This document shows, in pieces, positions 10,170-19,200 of a DNA stretch of 64,000 nt. A program made the position numbers and the translations under genes. Source of the DNA: Polyangium sp. y55x31 (GTDB lineage Bacteria > Myxococcota_A > Polyangia > Polyangiales > Polyangiaceae). Within the stretch, counting starts at the first letter, position 1; every line of letters begins with the position of its first letter. The notes beneath the pieces were generated by a model. The model was not told the origin of the DNA. It did not search any database and saw only the letters and a list, made by a program, of their open reading frames with translations. The stretch is from contig NZ_JARZHG010000043.1 in the NCBI RefSeq assembly GCF_029946505.1, positions 28,198 to 92,197 of the forward strand. Direction: 5' to 3'.

Positions 10170-10811
10170 ATGATCCATTCCCGCCTCGGTTTTGCTTCGA
10201 TCCTCGGATTGGTACTCGCCTGCGCGGCGGTCTCTGCGTGCGGCGACGAAAACAGCGGCAGCGGAGGTGCGGGGGGTGATGGCGGCGCGGGCGGCAGCGG
10301 CGGCAGCGGCGGCAGTGGAGGTACGGGCGGCGCAGGAGGCAGCGGCGGCAGCGGCGGCGCGGGCGGCTCGGATCTCGTCATGACCGAAGCCGATTTCGGT
10401 TGCATTCTCGAGTGGGAAAAGGTCCGCTCCTATCGCATCACGAACAAGCTCGGTAACCTCGACGCCACCCTCGCCGCGGCGAATGCGCCCGGCACGGTGG
10501 ATTTCCCCGTGGGCACCGTGATTCAGCTCGTCCCGCATGAGGCGATGGTCAAGCGCGCGCCGGGTTTCTCCGAGGCGTCGAACGACTGGGAGTTTTTCTT
10601 CCTGGAAGTCTCGGACATGGGCACGAAGATCGTGCAGCGCGGCGTCACGGAACCCGCGAACCCGCTCGGCACTTGCTTGAGTTGCCACGCGAAGGCCACG
10701 CCCGAGTTCGATTTCGTTTGCGAGAAGAGCCACGGCTGCGATCCGCTGCCTCTCAGTGACGACGACATCCAGATGGTTCAAAATGGCGATCCGCGCTGCA
10801 CGATGCCGTGA
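10170..10811 (+). CDS. Lipoprotein with Gly-rich linker and a CxxCH haem-type motif
   Basis: 213 residues. The lipobox VSAC places the lipidated Cys at position 24. Residues about 28-75 are a (Gly-Gly-Ala/Ser)n linker typical of myxobacterial surface lipoproteins. The globular part (about 76-213) carries one CLSCH motif in GTCLSCHAKATPEFDFVC, the pattern for covalent haem c attachment, with two further Cys near the C-terminus. Layout resembles cytochrome P460-type or other mono-haem proteins, though no axial Met is obvious. The start at 10170 is preceded by GGAGGAGC. It may be an envelope electron carrier; haem binding is inferred from the motif alone. Confidence 0.7.
   Translation: MIHSRLGFASILGLVLACAAVSACGDENSGSGGAGGDGGAGGSGGSGGSGGTGGAGGSGGSGGAGGSDLVMTEADFGCILEWEKVRSYRITNKLGNLDATLAAANAPGTVDFPVGTVIQLVPHEAMVKRAPGFSEASNDWEFFFLEVSDMGTKIVQRGVTEPANPLGTCLSCHAKATPEFDFVCEKSHGCDPLPLSDDDIQMVQNGDPRCTMP
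10257..10368 (+). repeat. GGC/AGC codon repeat encoding the Gly-rich linker
   Basis: Imperfect tandem GGCGGCAGC-type units make up the linker of the lipoprotein at 10170-10811. The tract is prone to slippage, so its length may vary between strains. Confidence 0.7.
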
Positions 10812-10826
10812 TCGGCGACGGAAGTG

Positions 10827-11237
10827 ATGGGCGACGAGCTCCGCATCGGTAGGCACGTGTTCCGTTTCGAGCACGAAGACCTGCTCTTGATGGAGATCCA
10901 CGGCGACATCGAGCGCGGGGAGATGGCCGCGATGTATCGCGTCCACGACGAGCGGCTCCTCGCGCTCGGCCGGCTCTTCGTGCTCGCCGACGTGCGCCAG
11001 GCCGCGGGCATGTCGCGGATGACGAAAGGAGAAGGGCTCGGCCGGCCGAAATCGCTCCCGCCGCACGTGGTGGCGGTCGTCGGCGCGCCCTTCCCCGTGC
11101 AGGTCGTGATCGAGCTCTTCGCGCGCGCCACGAAGCTGCTCACGGGCGGCGCGACGACGCTGCGGTTTTTCGAGACAATCGCGGAGGCGCGGGCCTACCT
11201 CGAAGAATGCCGGCGGTCCTGGAAGCCGAGCGCGTGA
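10827..11237 (+). CDS. Small STAS/SpoIIAA-like protein
   Basis: 136 residues. The order of short strands and helices (HVFRFEHEDLLLMEIHGDIE, then RLFVLADVRQAAGMS, then PPHVVAVVGAPFPVQVVIELFARA, then TTLRFFETIAEARAYLEE) fits the SpoIIAA/STAS-like fold used in anti-anti-sigma type regulation and found widely in myxobacteria as stand-alone proteins. No obvious phosphorylated Ser motif is seen. A GTG directly upstream (10824) is an alternative start. It lies 15 bases after the CxxCH lipoprotein stop, so it could be co-transcribed. A clear terminator follows. Confidence 0.6.
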   Translation: MGDELRIGRHVFRFEHEDLLLMEIHGDIERGEMAAMYRVHDERLLALGRLFVLADVRQAAGMSRMTKGEGLGRPKSLPPHVVAVVGAPFPVQVVIELFARATKLLTGGATTLRFFETIAEARAYLEECRRSWKPSA

Positions 11238-11246
11238 GCCTTCCGC

Positions 11247-11282
11247 CCGTCCTCCATCCTCTCGGGGACGGCGTGTTTTTTT
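11247..11282 (+). terminator. Rho-independent terminator
   Basis: Stem CCGTCC (11247-11252) pairs with GGACGG (11266-11271), followed by a run of seven T residues at 11276-11282. It lies 9 bases after the STAS-like gene stop and 42 bases before the ABC-F gene. Confidence 0.75.
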
Positions 11283-11324
11283 CGGATGCGCTAGGGCCTT
11301 CCGTCCGCTAAATAGGCGCCCCGC

Positions 11325-12950
11325 ATGATCCGGCTCGACTCCATTGGCAAGCGCCACGGCAAGCAGATCCTCTTCGTCGAGGCCTCTGCCGCCGTCAACC
11401 GCGGCGAGAAGATCGGCCTCGTCGGCCCGAACGGTTCGGGCAAGACCACGCTCTTCCGCATGATCACCCGCGAGGAGGTGCCGGACGAGGGGCAGGTCGC
11501 CATCGATCGTGGCGTCACCGTGGGGTATTTCCGGCAAGACGTCGGCGAGATGAAGGGCAAGACCATCGTCGCCGAGACGATGGACGGCGTCGGCCCCGTC
11601 TCCGAGATCGCGGCCGAGCTCGCCGAGCTCGAAGCGGCGCTCGCGGATCCCGATCGCGCCGACGAGATGGAGGAGCTGCTCGAACGATACGGGCAGGCCC
11701 AGGCGAAATGGAGCGAGCTCGACGGGTATGCGCTCGACGCGCGGGCGCGGGAGATCCTCGCGGGCCTCGGCTTCTCGAACGAGCTCATGGATCGCGACGT
11801 CGGCACGCTCTCCGGCGGCTGGAAGATGCGCGTGGCGCTGGCCCGGATCCTCCTGCTCCGGCCCGACGTGCTCCTGCTCGACGAGCCGACGAACCACCTC
11901 GACATCGAGTCGATCATCTGGCTCGAAGGCTTCCTGAAGTCCTACGAGGGCGCGCTCGTCATCACCGCCCACGATCGCGCCTTCATGAACCGGATCTGCA
12001 CGAAGATCCTGGAGATCGACGGCGGCGAGCTCACCACGTTCTCGGGCAATTACGATTTCTACGAGCGGCAACGAGCGATCGCCGCCGAGCAGGCCGAGGC
12101 GCAATACGAGCGGCAGCAGGCGATGCTCGCGAAGGAGATGCGCTTCATCGAGCGGTTCAAGACCCACGCCGCGAAGGCGGCGCAGGTCCAGAGCCGGGTG
12201 AAGAAGCTCGACAAGATCGACAAGCTCGAACCGCCGAAGAAGAGCAAGCGGCCGCAGATGTTCGATTTCCGAGCGCCGCCGCGCTCGGGCGAGGACGTCG
12301 CGAAGCTCGACGGCGTGGTGAAGCGTTATGGCAGCCGCACGGTCTACGAGGGGCTCGATTTCCTGGTCCGGCGGCGTGAGCGTTGGTGCGTGATGGGCGT
12401 GAACGGCGCGGGGAAATCCACGCTGCTCAAGATCATCGCGGGCGACCTCGCGCCGGACGCGGGGGGCGCGTCGCTCGGGGCGAGCGTGAAGCTCGGGTAT
12501 TTCGCGCAGCACGCGATGGACGTGCTCGACCCGGAGCTCACGGTGGTCGGCACGCTCATCCATTCCTTCCCCGAGGCCTCGCTCGGCACGCTGCGCACGC
12601 TGGCGGGCTGCTTCGGTTTTTCGGGCGACGACGTGGACAAACCCGTCCGCGTGCTCTCCGGCGGGGAGAAGGCGCGGCTCGTGCTTGCGCGGATGCTCTA
12701 CGATCCGCCGAATTTCCTGGTCCTCGACGAGCCGACCAACCACCTCGACATCGCCACGAAGGAGATGCTGGTGGAGGCGCTCTCGAATTTCGAGGGCACG
12801 ATGCTGTTCGTCTCTCACGATCGGCATTTCCTCGCGGCGCTTTCGAACCGCGTGCTCGAATTGACCCCGGAAGGCGTGCACAAGTACGGCGGCGGGTACC
12901 TCGAATACGTGGCCACGAGCGGGCACGAGGCGCCGGGGCTCCGGCGGTAG
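11325..12950 (+). CDS. ABC-F family ribosome-associated ATPase
   Basis: 541 residues, two ABC cassettes and no membrane segments, the ABC-F layout. Cassette 1: Walker A GPNGSGKT at 34-41, signature LSGGWKMR, Walker B LLLDEPTNHLD. Cassette 2: Walker A GVNGAGKS at about 358, signature LSGGEKAR, Walker B LVLDEPTNHLD. The linker between them is the charged helical P-site-tRNA interaction region. ABC-F proteins bind the ribosomal E site and rescue stalled ribosomes or confer antibiotic protection; which subgroup is not clear, though the YbiT/Uup-like type fits the length. The double-GNAT gene starts 10 bases downstream and is probably co-transcribed. Confidence 0.93.
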   Translation: MIRLDSIGKRHGKQILFVEASAAVNRGEKIGLVGPNGSGKTTLFRMITREEVPDEGQVAIDRGVTVGYFRQDVGEMKGKTIVAETMDGVGPVSEIAAELAELEAALADPDRADEMEELLERYGQAQAKWSELDGYALDARAREILAGLGFSNELMDRDVGTLSGGWKMRVALARILLLRPDVLLLDEPTNHLDIESIIWLEGFLKSYEGALVITAHDRAFMNRICTKILEIDGGELTTFSGNYDFYERQRAIAAEQAEAQYERQQAMLAKEMRFIERFKTHAAKAAQVQSRVKKLDKIDKLEPPKKSKRPQMFDFRAPPRSGEDVAKLDGVVKRYGSRTVYEGLDFLVRRRERWCVMGVNGAGKSTLLKIIAGDLAPDAGGASLGASVKLGYFAQHAMDVLDPELTVVGTLIHSFPEASLGTLRTLAGCFGFSGDDVDKPVRVLSGGEKARLVLARMLYDPPNFLVLDEPTNHLDIATKEMLVEALSNFEGTMLFVSHDRHFLAALSNRVLELTPEGVHKYGGGYLEYVATSGHEAPGLRR

Positions 12951-12959
12951 CGCCTTCGC

Positions 12960-13877
12960 ATGCCGACGCTCGAACTCGTCGAGAGTGACGAGGCCCTTCG
13001 GGATTGGGTCGACGTCGTCGACGCTGCGGATGTCTGGGGTGTCCCCTCATTCGAGGATGCGCGTCATCTGCGCGGCCTTCATCCGGGCCGCGTGGATGGG
13101 GTGTTACGGATCGATGGGCGCCCCGTGGGCGCGGCATTCGTTCGACCTGCCGGCGGCGAGAGCGCAGACCCGTGCGGTGTCGCGGGCCTGTGGGTGATTC
13201 CCGCGTTTCGGCGCCGGGGCCTGGGATCGGCCATGCATTGCGCGCTCTCGGAGCACGCGCGACGGCTTGGATTGCGGGAGCTCCTGATCGAGGCCCACGA
13301 AAGCCAGCGTGACGCGTGCGCCTACCTCGAACGGCGCGGCTACGAGGAAATCGGACGCGAGGTCGAGCTCGTGCTGGAGCTCGATTCGTTGCCCATGCCG
13401 GAGGTGAAGCCGCCGGCGGGCATCACGCTCGTGACACGGGCCGAGCGACCCGACCTTTTGCTCGGTATGTACCAGGTCGCGCGAGAGGCCATCCCCGACA
13501 TTCCCGCGGAACAGGCGGACGAGGTGGGATCCTTCGAAGAATGGCTCGCGACGGACATGGACAGGCCCATCCATACCCACGACCTCACGTTCATCGCGAT
13601 GGACGGCGCCGAGGTGGTCGGGTATGCGGTGCTCCAGCGTGGCCGGGGCGGCGTCGCATTCCACAGCCTCACCGGCGTGCGGCGGGCGTGGCGCGGGCGA
13701 GGCATTGCAAGCATGCTGAAACGGGCGCAGGTGGCGGGCGCGAAGCGAGCCGGCTTCCGGCGCCTGGTGACGGAGAACGCCGTGGAGAATGAGCCGATCC
13801 GCCGCCTCAACGAGGTCATGGGGTACAAACCCCTCATGAGCACGATTCTTTATCGCGGGCCGCTCCTCGGCGGCTGA
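12960..13877 (+). CDS. Double-domain GNAT N-acetyltransferase
   Basis: 305 residues with two GNAT folds in tandem. The first (about 1-145) has VAGLWVIPAFRRRGLGSAMHCALSEHARRLG, the acetyl-CoA motif A. The second (about 155-305) has SLTGVRRAWRGRGIASMLKRAQVAGAKRAGFRRL and an NEPIRRLNEVMGYK ending. Tandem GNATs often acetylate antibiotics or amino compounds; here the substrate is unknown. Its 3' end overlaps the 3' end of the convergent glycosidase-like gene by 28 bases. Confidence 0.85.
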   Translation: MPTLELVESDEALRDWVDVVDAADVWGVPSFEDARHLRGLHPGRVDGVLRIDGRPVGAAFVRPAGGESADPCGVAGLWVIPAFRRRGLGSAMHCALSEHARRLGLRELLIEAHESQRDACAYLERRGYEEIGREVELVLELDSLPMPEVKPPAGITLVTRAERPDLLLGMYQVAREAIPDIPAEQADEVGSFEEWLATDMDRPIHTHDLTFIAMDGAEVVGYAVLQRGRGGVAFHSLTGVRRAWRGRGIASMLKRAQVAGAKRAGFRRLVTENAVENEPIRRLNEVMGYKPLMSTILYRGPLLGG

Positions 13878-15976
13878 GGCCTGGGCGGCGGCCGGAGCGC
13901 CAGGTAAACGGTGCTCCAGAGCTGGAGTGCGTTCGATTCATCCACGTGGCCACGCGCCTGGCCAAACGGGATGAGCACGGCCTTGCCGCCCACGGGTTCC
14001 CAGCTCCACAGCTCTTCGGCGCGCTGCGCGTGGGTAGCCTCGATGCCCTCCCATAGTGCGCGCTCGGCCAGAAGGAGCATTTCGCGCGTGACGGCCGGGA
14101 GATCTTTGCGCGAGAGCTGCCGCGAAAGACCCGCCGCCATTGCGGCCTGCTGCCACGACCAGACCACGGTCCCGTGGTAATCGGCGCGGGTGAACATCGC
14201 GGCGAGAGCAGGATCGCCCGCATACGCGGGATTCGCGACCAGCATGCCGACGTCCGTGCGAAGCCCGGCCGGGAACGGGCGCAGGAGCTCGGCGGCCACG
14301 AGGCTGAGAAGCTCGGGCGAGGGCTCGTCGAAGAGCAGGACGAACCCCGTGTCCGAATGCATGACCGGAATCGGTTTGCCCGCGGCGTCGAGTGCGATTG
14401 CGAAAAAGCGGATCGGGGCGTCGATCGAGGCGACCGCAGCCGCGCCGTCGAGACCGACCGCGGCCGCATATTCGCTCACGCGCGCGCGTGCCGTCGCGGC
14501 GGGGATCTCCACTCTGAAAAAGCGCTCGACACCCTTCCATGCATCGGAGAGGGTTTGCGCTTCGCTCGCCGCAGCGGCGTCCGGGCCGAGGAGGTTGCTC
14601 GCGAAGAGGCGCGCGGCGGCCCGCAGGGCGGCCGGGACGAGGGCCACGTTGACGTCGAAGGGGATGTTCCCACCGCCGAGCCCCTGATTCGAATCGCGCC
14701 AGTTGCCCACGGGAAGGCCTGGCTTCAGCGCGACGAGCGTCTCCGGGCCCGGATGGGCCGCGAAGGGGGCCGTGCGCGCGAGGACCAGCGTGAGGTTTTG
14801 CCGGAGCGCGTCGCGATAGAGCATGCCCGAAGGCGTCTTGCGAGCGAGGAAAGCCTCGGCACGTGCTCTCCCCGCGGGCATGTCGAGGAGATAGGCCGCG
14901 GCCATGGGGGCGAGGAGGAAGTCGTCGTCGATCATCTTGTAATCGAGGACGGGCGCGCGCAGATCCGCGGGTCGCGGGGTTGTCATTGCATTGAGCCAGA
15001 CCGCGTACTCGCCGATGGCCTCCTCGTGCGCGACGTCGCCGTCCGGGGCGAGCCGATCGAGCACCGAACCGAGCCCCGCTTCGATCGCAGGAGGCTCGAG
15101 GGCGGGCAGGAGCATCTGCAGCGCGAGCAACGTATCGCGTCCGAAATAGGTCAAGAATCGCCAGGACCCGGCGAGGAGCTTTTCTCGGTAAGAGAGGAAA
15201 GACAGGGCCTGGCGCGCCCGCGTGTCGCTCGCTGCATTCGCATTGACAATCTCCTCGACCGGGAACGGCGCGAGCGGCAGCTCGTCCTGGAGCGCCGTGA
15301 CGAGGAAGTGAACCTCGCCGCCCGGGCCGGCATGAAGGACGATATCGTTTTTTTCGAGCGTGAGCGTGGAATCCTCCCTGGGCTCGATGCGGAGCTCGAT
15401 ACGCCGGCCGTCGAGCATGGTGCGGCGCAGAGCAACGGGCGGGCCGGGATCGACTTCGTACGCGAGCGAGGGCGCCCCGGGGCCGAGGCCTCCGGCCATC
15501 TCGTCGCGCAGGAACCGAATTCCGGCCAGCATGGCGTGGTGGACGCGCAAGGCGGGCGCACGGGCGACGAGATGGGCCATGACGCCGCGCATTCCATCGG
15601 GCTGCTCGACGCCGTCGAGCGGGGCGAGAGGCGCGAGGTCGAAAGCAGCAGGCTGCGCGAGGGGCGCGAAGCCGAGGACGATACCCGCGTTCCCCGCGGG
15701 AAACGCGACGAGGAGGCGCGGGGCCATTCCGGAGGTCGCGAGGAGGTGCGCCGCGATCGGGCCACGGCGATAAAAGTGATTGGCAATGGATCCAGCCATG
15801 ATGTCGAAGCGCAAAAGCTCGGGGGCAGGGGAGGGCGCGGCGTGCCGTGGCGGCGTGACGTCCGTGCGGTGATCTGCATAGCCGCTGCCCGCGCAAGCGG
15901 CGAGCGCCAAGAGCACGCCGGCCAAAATACGGAATCCGCGTGATCGTGGAAGGCTTGGCGTGGGCGGCGTGCGCAT
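13850..15976 (-). CDS. Lipoprotein, (alpha/alpha)6-barrel glycosidase-like
   Basis: 708 residues. A lipoprotein signal ends at LAAC (about residue 27-30). An N-terminal beta-rich part (to about 250) is followed by a helical-barrel region with FLTYFGRDTLLALQMLLPAL and GDVAHEEAIGEYAVW. These recall the GRDT motif of amylo-alpha-1,6-glucosidase and related six-hairpin glycosidases; the middle has DSNQGLGGGNIPFDVNVALVPAALRA and the end VVWSWQQAAMAAGLSRQ. Likely an envelope glycoside hydrolase; substrate unknown. The start at 15976 has a GGGGAAG ribosome site. It lies 74 bases after the aminotransferase gene on the same strand. Confidence 0.65.
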   Translation of the reverse strand: MRTPPTPSLPRSRGFRILAGVLLALAACAGSGYADHRTDVTPPRHAAPSPAPELLRFDIMAGSIANHFYRRGPIAAHLLATSGMAPRLLVAFPAGNAGIVLGFAPLAQPAAFDLAPLAPLDGVEQPDGMRGVMAHLVARAPALRVHHAMLAGIRFLRDEMAGGLGPGAPSLAYEVDPGPPVALRRTMLDGRRIELRIEPREDSTLTLEKNDIVLHAGPGGEVHFLVTALQDELPLAPFPVEEIVNANAASDTRARQALSFLSYREKLLAGSWRFLTYFGRDTLLALQMLLPALEPPAIEAGLGSVLDRLAPDGDVAHEEAIGEYAVWLNAMTTPRPADLRAPVLDYKMIDDDFLLAPMAAAYLLDMPAGRARAEAFLARKTPSGMLYRDALRQNLTLVLARTAPFAAHPGPETLVALKPGLPVGNWRDSNQGLGGGNIPFDVNVALVPAALRAAARLFASNLLGPDAAAASEAQTLSDAWKGVERFFRVEIPAATARARVSEYAAAVGLDGAAAVASIDAPIRFFAIALDAAGKPIPVMHSDTGFVLLFDEPSPELLSLVAAELLRPFPAGLRTDVGMLVANPAYAGDPALAAMFTRADYHGTVVWSWQQAAMAAGLSRQLSRKDLPAVTREMLLLAERALWEGIEATHAQRAEELWSWEPVGGKAVLIPFGQARGHVDESNALQLWSTVYLALRPPPRPQPPRSGPR

Positions 15977-16050
15977 GGTCTTCCCCACGGCGGGGGAATG
16001 CAAGGAGGGCGCCGGAGCCGCTGCCGTTTCCGTTTCGGCCGCCTTTTCCG

Positions 16051-17358
16051 TTACACGAGATCCGCGATCGAATCGATCTCCTCCCGAAGCGCCGTCACGA
16101 ACGCGTCGAGCTCGCTCTCCTCGATATCGAGCCGCGGCTGGAGCCGGAGCGTATTCCAGCGGTGCCCGCACACGAAGCAATAGTAGCCTCGCTTGTACAT
16201 GCGGTGGCAGACGAGCAGGCCGATCGGCGAATGCCCATGAAGCTCGTCCATGCCGAAATGCTCGAACGAGAGCCACGGGTGATCCGTCGCCCGGAGCTCG
16301 ACGCCCGCGATGAGCCCCGCGCCGCGCACCTCCACGACGAGCGGCGAGCCCGCGAGCGCGCGCCGGAGCCCCGCCTGGAAATGGTCGCCGCGCGCCTTGG
16401 CCACGGCGAAGACCTCGGGCGAGAGCAAGTCGAGCATCGCGAGCGCCGCGACGCAGGACATCGCATTGCCGCCGAACGTCACGTTGTGCGCCTCCGCCGT
16501 GGCCATGTCCTTGCCATAGGCGCGCAAAAAGGTGTCCTTGTACGTGAGCATGGCCGAGCACGGCAAGAGGCCGCCGCCGAGCGCCTTCGCCAGCACGATC
16601 ACGTCCGGGCGTCGCGGCCAGGTCGCCGTGCCGAGGAAACGACCGAGCCGGCCGAGACCCGTCTGCACCTCGTCCGCCACGAGCAGCGTGCCGTGTTTTT
16701 CGGTGAGCTCGCAGAGGGACGCAATGTATCGCTCGGACAAAGGATTCACGCCGCCTTCGAGCTGGATCGGCTCCACGATGATCGCGGCCACGTCCTCCGG
16801 CGCGAGAGCGCGCGCGAGCGCGTCGACGTCCTCGGGCGGGACGGGTGAGACGCCGGGAACGTGCGGCGCGAAGGGATCGCGGAACATCCCCGGATGCATG
16901 AGCGCGCAGCTTCCCATTGTGGTGCCGTGGTACGCGCCGAGCAGCGAGAGCACGCGCGGGCGCCCGGTGGCGGCGCGCGCGAGCTTCATCGCCGCCTCCA
17001 CCGCGTCGCTGCCCGACATCCCGAAAAATGCGTTGTCGTAGCCCGTCCGCTCATTGAGCGCCCGCCCGAGCCGCCCCGCATAAGGATTGACCCGCGACGG
17101 ATACCAGGACGGCGCGTCGGTCGCGAGCCAATCCCGCACGGCGTCCGCCACGGCCGCCACGCGGTGCCCGAGCGATTGCGTGCCGTGCAGATCCTCGATG
17201 AGCCGCCCGCCCTCCTCGACGAGCTTTCCGTCCCGCGTTCCCGCAATTCGGTAAGGCTCGCCCGTCATCGCGACCCGCGCCGCGACGAGCGGATTGACGA
17301 ACCGGCGAAAATCCTCGATGCCTTTGCGCAGGATCTCGGTGTGATCCATGGGGGTCAT
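16051..17358 (-). CDS. Class III PLP-dependent aminotransferase
   Basis: 435 residues, fold type I class III. FFGMSGSDAVEAAMKLAR is the phosphate-side motif, VADEVQTGLGRLG carries the cofactor Asp, and Lys258 in VLAKALGGG forms the Schiff base. The C-terminus has GHRWNTLRLQPRLDIEESELD. Family members use amino acids, diamines or beta-amino acids as donors; the donor is not predictable here. The ATG at 17358 is 4 bases after the Maf stop with AGGTGA before it; a second ATG follows at 17349. It forms the last gene of a tight group after the PAS-STAS and Maf genes. Confidence 0.88.
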   Translation of the reverse strand: MTPMDHTEILRKGIEDFRRFVNPLVAARVAMTGEPYRIAGTRDGKLVEEGGRLIEDLHGTQSLGHRVAAVADAVRDWLATDAPSWYPSRVNPYAGRLGRALNERTGYDNAFFGMSGSDAVEAAMKLARAATGRPRVLSLLGAYHGTTMGSCALMHPGMFRDPFAPHVPGVSPVPPEDVDALARALAPEDVAAIIVEPIQLEGGVNPLSERYIASLCELTEKHGTLLVADEVQTGLGRLGRFLGTATWPRRPDVIVLAKALGGGLLPCSAMLTYKDTFLRAYGKDMATAEAHNVTFGGNAMSCVAALAMLDLLSPEVFAVAKARGDHFQAGLRRALAGSPLVVEVRGAGLIAGVELRATDHPWLSFEHFGMDELHGHSPIGLLVCHRMYKRGYYCFVCGHRWNTLRLQPRLDIEESELDAFVTALREEIDSIADLV

Positions 17359-17362
17359 TTCG

Positions 17363-17950
17363 TCACCTCGCCAGATCGAAGGGCTCGATCCCGGCTTCGC
17401 GGAGGAGGCGGCAAAGCGAGAGCAAGGGCAGGCCCACGATGGCCGACTCGTCGCCGCCGCGCACGGATTCGAAGAGGCCGATGCCGCGTTTCTCGAAGAG
17501 ATACCCGCCCGCGCTGCCCACCGGATCGTCGAGCGTGACGTAGCGATCGATGAGCGCCGGCGAGAGCGACCGCATCATGAGCTCCACCGTGACCGTCTCG
17601 CCGAGCATCCGGCCCTCGGACGGCGACCAGAGCACGACGGCCGTATGCAGCATGTGCGTGCGCCCGGAGAGCTCGGCGAGCTGCGAACGGCAATCGTCCT
17701 GGCTCTCGGTTTTTCGCAGGATGCGGCCGTCGTATTCGGGCACCTGATCGGCGCCGATGACCCACGTCCCCGGCGCGGCGTCGAGGCTCTTCGCCTTGCC
17801 CTCGGCGAACGCGCGGGCCACGTCGCGGGGCGACAAACCCTCGGGCGGGATCTCGTCGAAATGAGGCGCGCGGGCTTCGTAGGGGAGGCCGAGGCGGTCG
17901 AGCAGCGCGCGGCGGAAGCGAGACGTGGATGCGAGGATCAGCCGGTCCAT
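17363..17950 (-). CDS. Maf/YceF-type nucleoside triphosphate pyrophosphatase
   Basis: 195 residues, the usual Maf length. Maf proteins hydrolyse non-canonical or modified NTPs to monophosphates. The N-terminal LILASTSRFRRALLDRLGL matches the YceF subgroup (7-methyl-GTP type), followed by FDEIPPEG, WVIGADQV and VGSAGGYLFEKRGIGLFESVRG. The ATG at 17950 is chosen because the family begins right there; the frame upstream overlaps the preceding gene. The start lies 13 bases inside the 3' end of the PAS-STAS gene, so translation is probably coupled. Confidence 0.9.
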   Translation of the reverse strand: MDRLILASTSRFRRALLDRLGLPYEARAPHFDEIPPEGLSPRDVARAFAEGKAKSLDAAPGTWVIGADQVPEYDGRILRKTESQDDCRSQLAELSGRTHMLHTAVVLWSPSEGRMLGETVTVELMMRSLSPALIDRYVTLDDPVGSAGGYLFEKRGIGLFESVRGGDESAIVGLPLLSLCRLLREAGIEPFDLAR

Positions 17951-19200
17951 CGCCGCGGAGCATACCCCTGGCTTCCGGCGCCGCGAAGCGCACGAGCGAC
18001 CCCGTCCTGAAGCGTGCTGCACGTGACGAGGCCGCCGAAGTTCGCGTCGAGCGCGAGGAGCGTCTGCGCGACGGGTCCGCGGATGCCCGTCAGGAACACA
18101 CGCGCGCCGAGGAGCGAAGCCGCGCGGGCGGCCCGCAGGATCCCGTGCGCCACGTGCGAGTCGACGTCGCTCACGCCCGTGATGTCGAGGATCGCCACGC
18201 GCGCGCCTCGCCGCGAGATGCCCTGGAGCATGGTGTCGAGCATCTGCTCGGCGCGTTGCTCGTTCAGGGCGCCCACGAGCGGCATCAAGATCACGCCCTC
18301 GGCGATCGGGAGCAGCGGCGTCGAGAGCGCGCGGATCGCCTCCGCCTGCGAGGCGATGATCTCCTCCTGGAGCCGCATCCGCGCTTCCTCCGCCTCGACG
18401 AGCGGGCCCTTGTCGCGCAGGAGCCAGAAGCGCGCGGGCTGCCGATCGTCGTGGCTCTGCGCGATGAACGAGAGGACGTCCGCCTTGAAGAGCTCGCCGT
18501 TCGCGCGGAACAGGTGAAGCTCACCGCGCACGCGTCCTTCGCGAAACGCCGTGGTCGCGAGGGCCGCGAGCACGTTTTTTTGCTCGTCGGGGACGAACGT
18601 TCCCATGAAGCGCCCCGGGATCCCTTCGCCGCCGAACGTCTCCTTGAAGGCCGCGTTCGCGTAGATGAGCATCGTCCCCTCGCCGCCCGCGAGCGCGACC
18701 GGGTCGGGCGAGGCATCGACGAAGTGACGGAACAACGTGGCGTCGGCCGCCTCGCGCGCCTCGGAGCCGTGGAAAAACGCGTCGACCTCCGTGAGCACCG
18801 CGGTGAACGCTTCCATGAGCCGGTGCACGCCGGCCCGGGCCTCCGGGACGCCCGCGACGACCGCGTCGATCGCGAACTCGAGGTAGTCCTGTCGGCACCC
18901 TTCGACGAGCTGGAGCACGAGGTGCACGCTGCCGCCGAGCGTGACCTGACTCTCGCACCAGGCCCGCGCGCGCCGCTCGAGGTCGGAGAAATCGGGGGCC
19001 GTGAGCGCGTAGGCATACGCGGCCACGTCCTCTTTGACCGGCTCGACGAGGAACTCGTCGGGGGCTTGTGCGAGCCAGGGCAGGATACGCCGCAGTCGCT
19101 CGACCGCACGTACGACCAGGACGTCATGGCGCCCGAGCAGCGCCGCGCGAAACGCGGCGAGGGGATGTTCGTCTCGCGGGGAGCGAACCTCGGAGTTCAT
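17938..19200 (-). CDS. PAS-STAS stressosome-type regulator (RsbR-like)
   Basis: 420 residues, cytoplasmic. An all-helical N-terminal domain (about 1-150, RsbR N-terminal-like) precedes a PAS-like domain (about 155-270: FRHFVDASPDPVALAGGEG, ANAAFKETFGGE), a short helical linker, and a C-terminal STAS domain (about 300-420) with LPIAEGVILMPLVGALNEQRAEQML and LDITGVSDVDSHVAHGILRAA. That last block is very close to the RsbR STAS signature; the phosphorylatable position is Ser (DVDSH) where RsbRA has Thr. Such proteins sense a signal and control a Ser/Thr kinase-phosphatase switch. No kinase partner gene is adjacent. Confidence 0.85.
   Translation of the reverse strand: MNSEVRSPRDEHPLAAFRAALLGRHDVLVVRAVERLRRILPWLAQAPDEFLVEPVKEDVAAYAYALTAPDFSDLERRARAWCESQVTLGGSVHLVLQLVEGCRQDYLEFAIDAVVAGVPEARAGVHRLMEAFTAVLTEVDAFFHGSEAREAADATLFRHFVDASPDPVALAGGEGTMLIYANAAFKETFGGEGIPGRFMGTFVPDEQKNVLAALATTAFREGRVRGELHLFRANGELFKADVLSFIAQSHDDRQPARFWLLRDKGPLVEAEEARMRLQEEIIASQAEAIRALSTPLLPIAEGVILMPLVGALNEQRAEQMLDTMLQGISRRGARVAILDITGVSDVDSHVAHGILRAARAASLLGARVFLTGIRGPVAQTLLALDANFGGLVTCSTLQDGVARALRGAGSQGYAPRRWTG

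Noticed and set aside
10257..10368. Tandem Gly-codon repeats as a possible CRISPR or structural repeat array
   Set aside because: Short, in frame and coding for the lipoprotein linker; no spacer structure.
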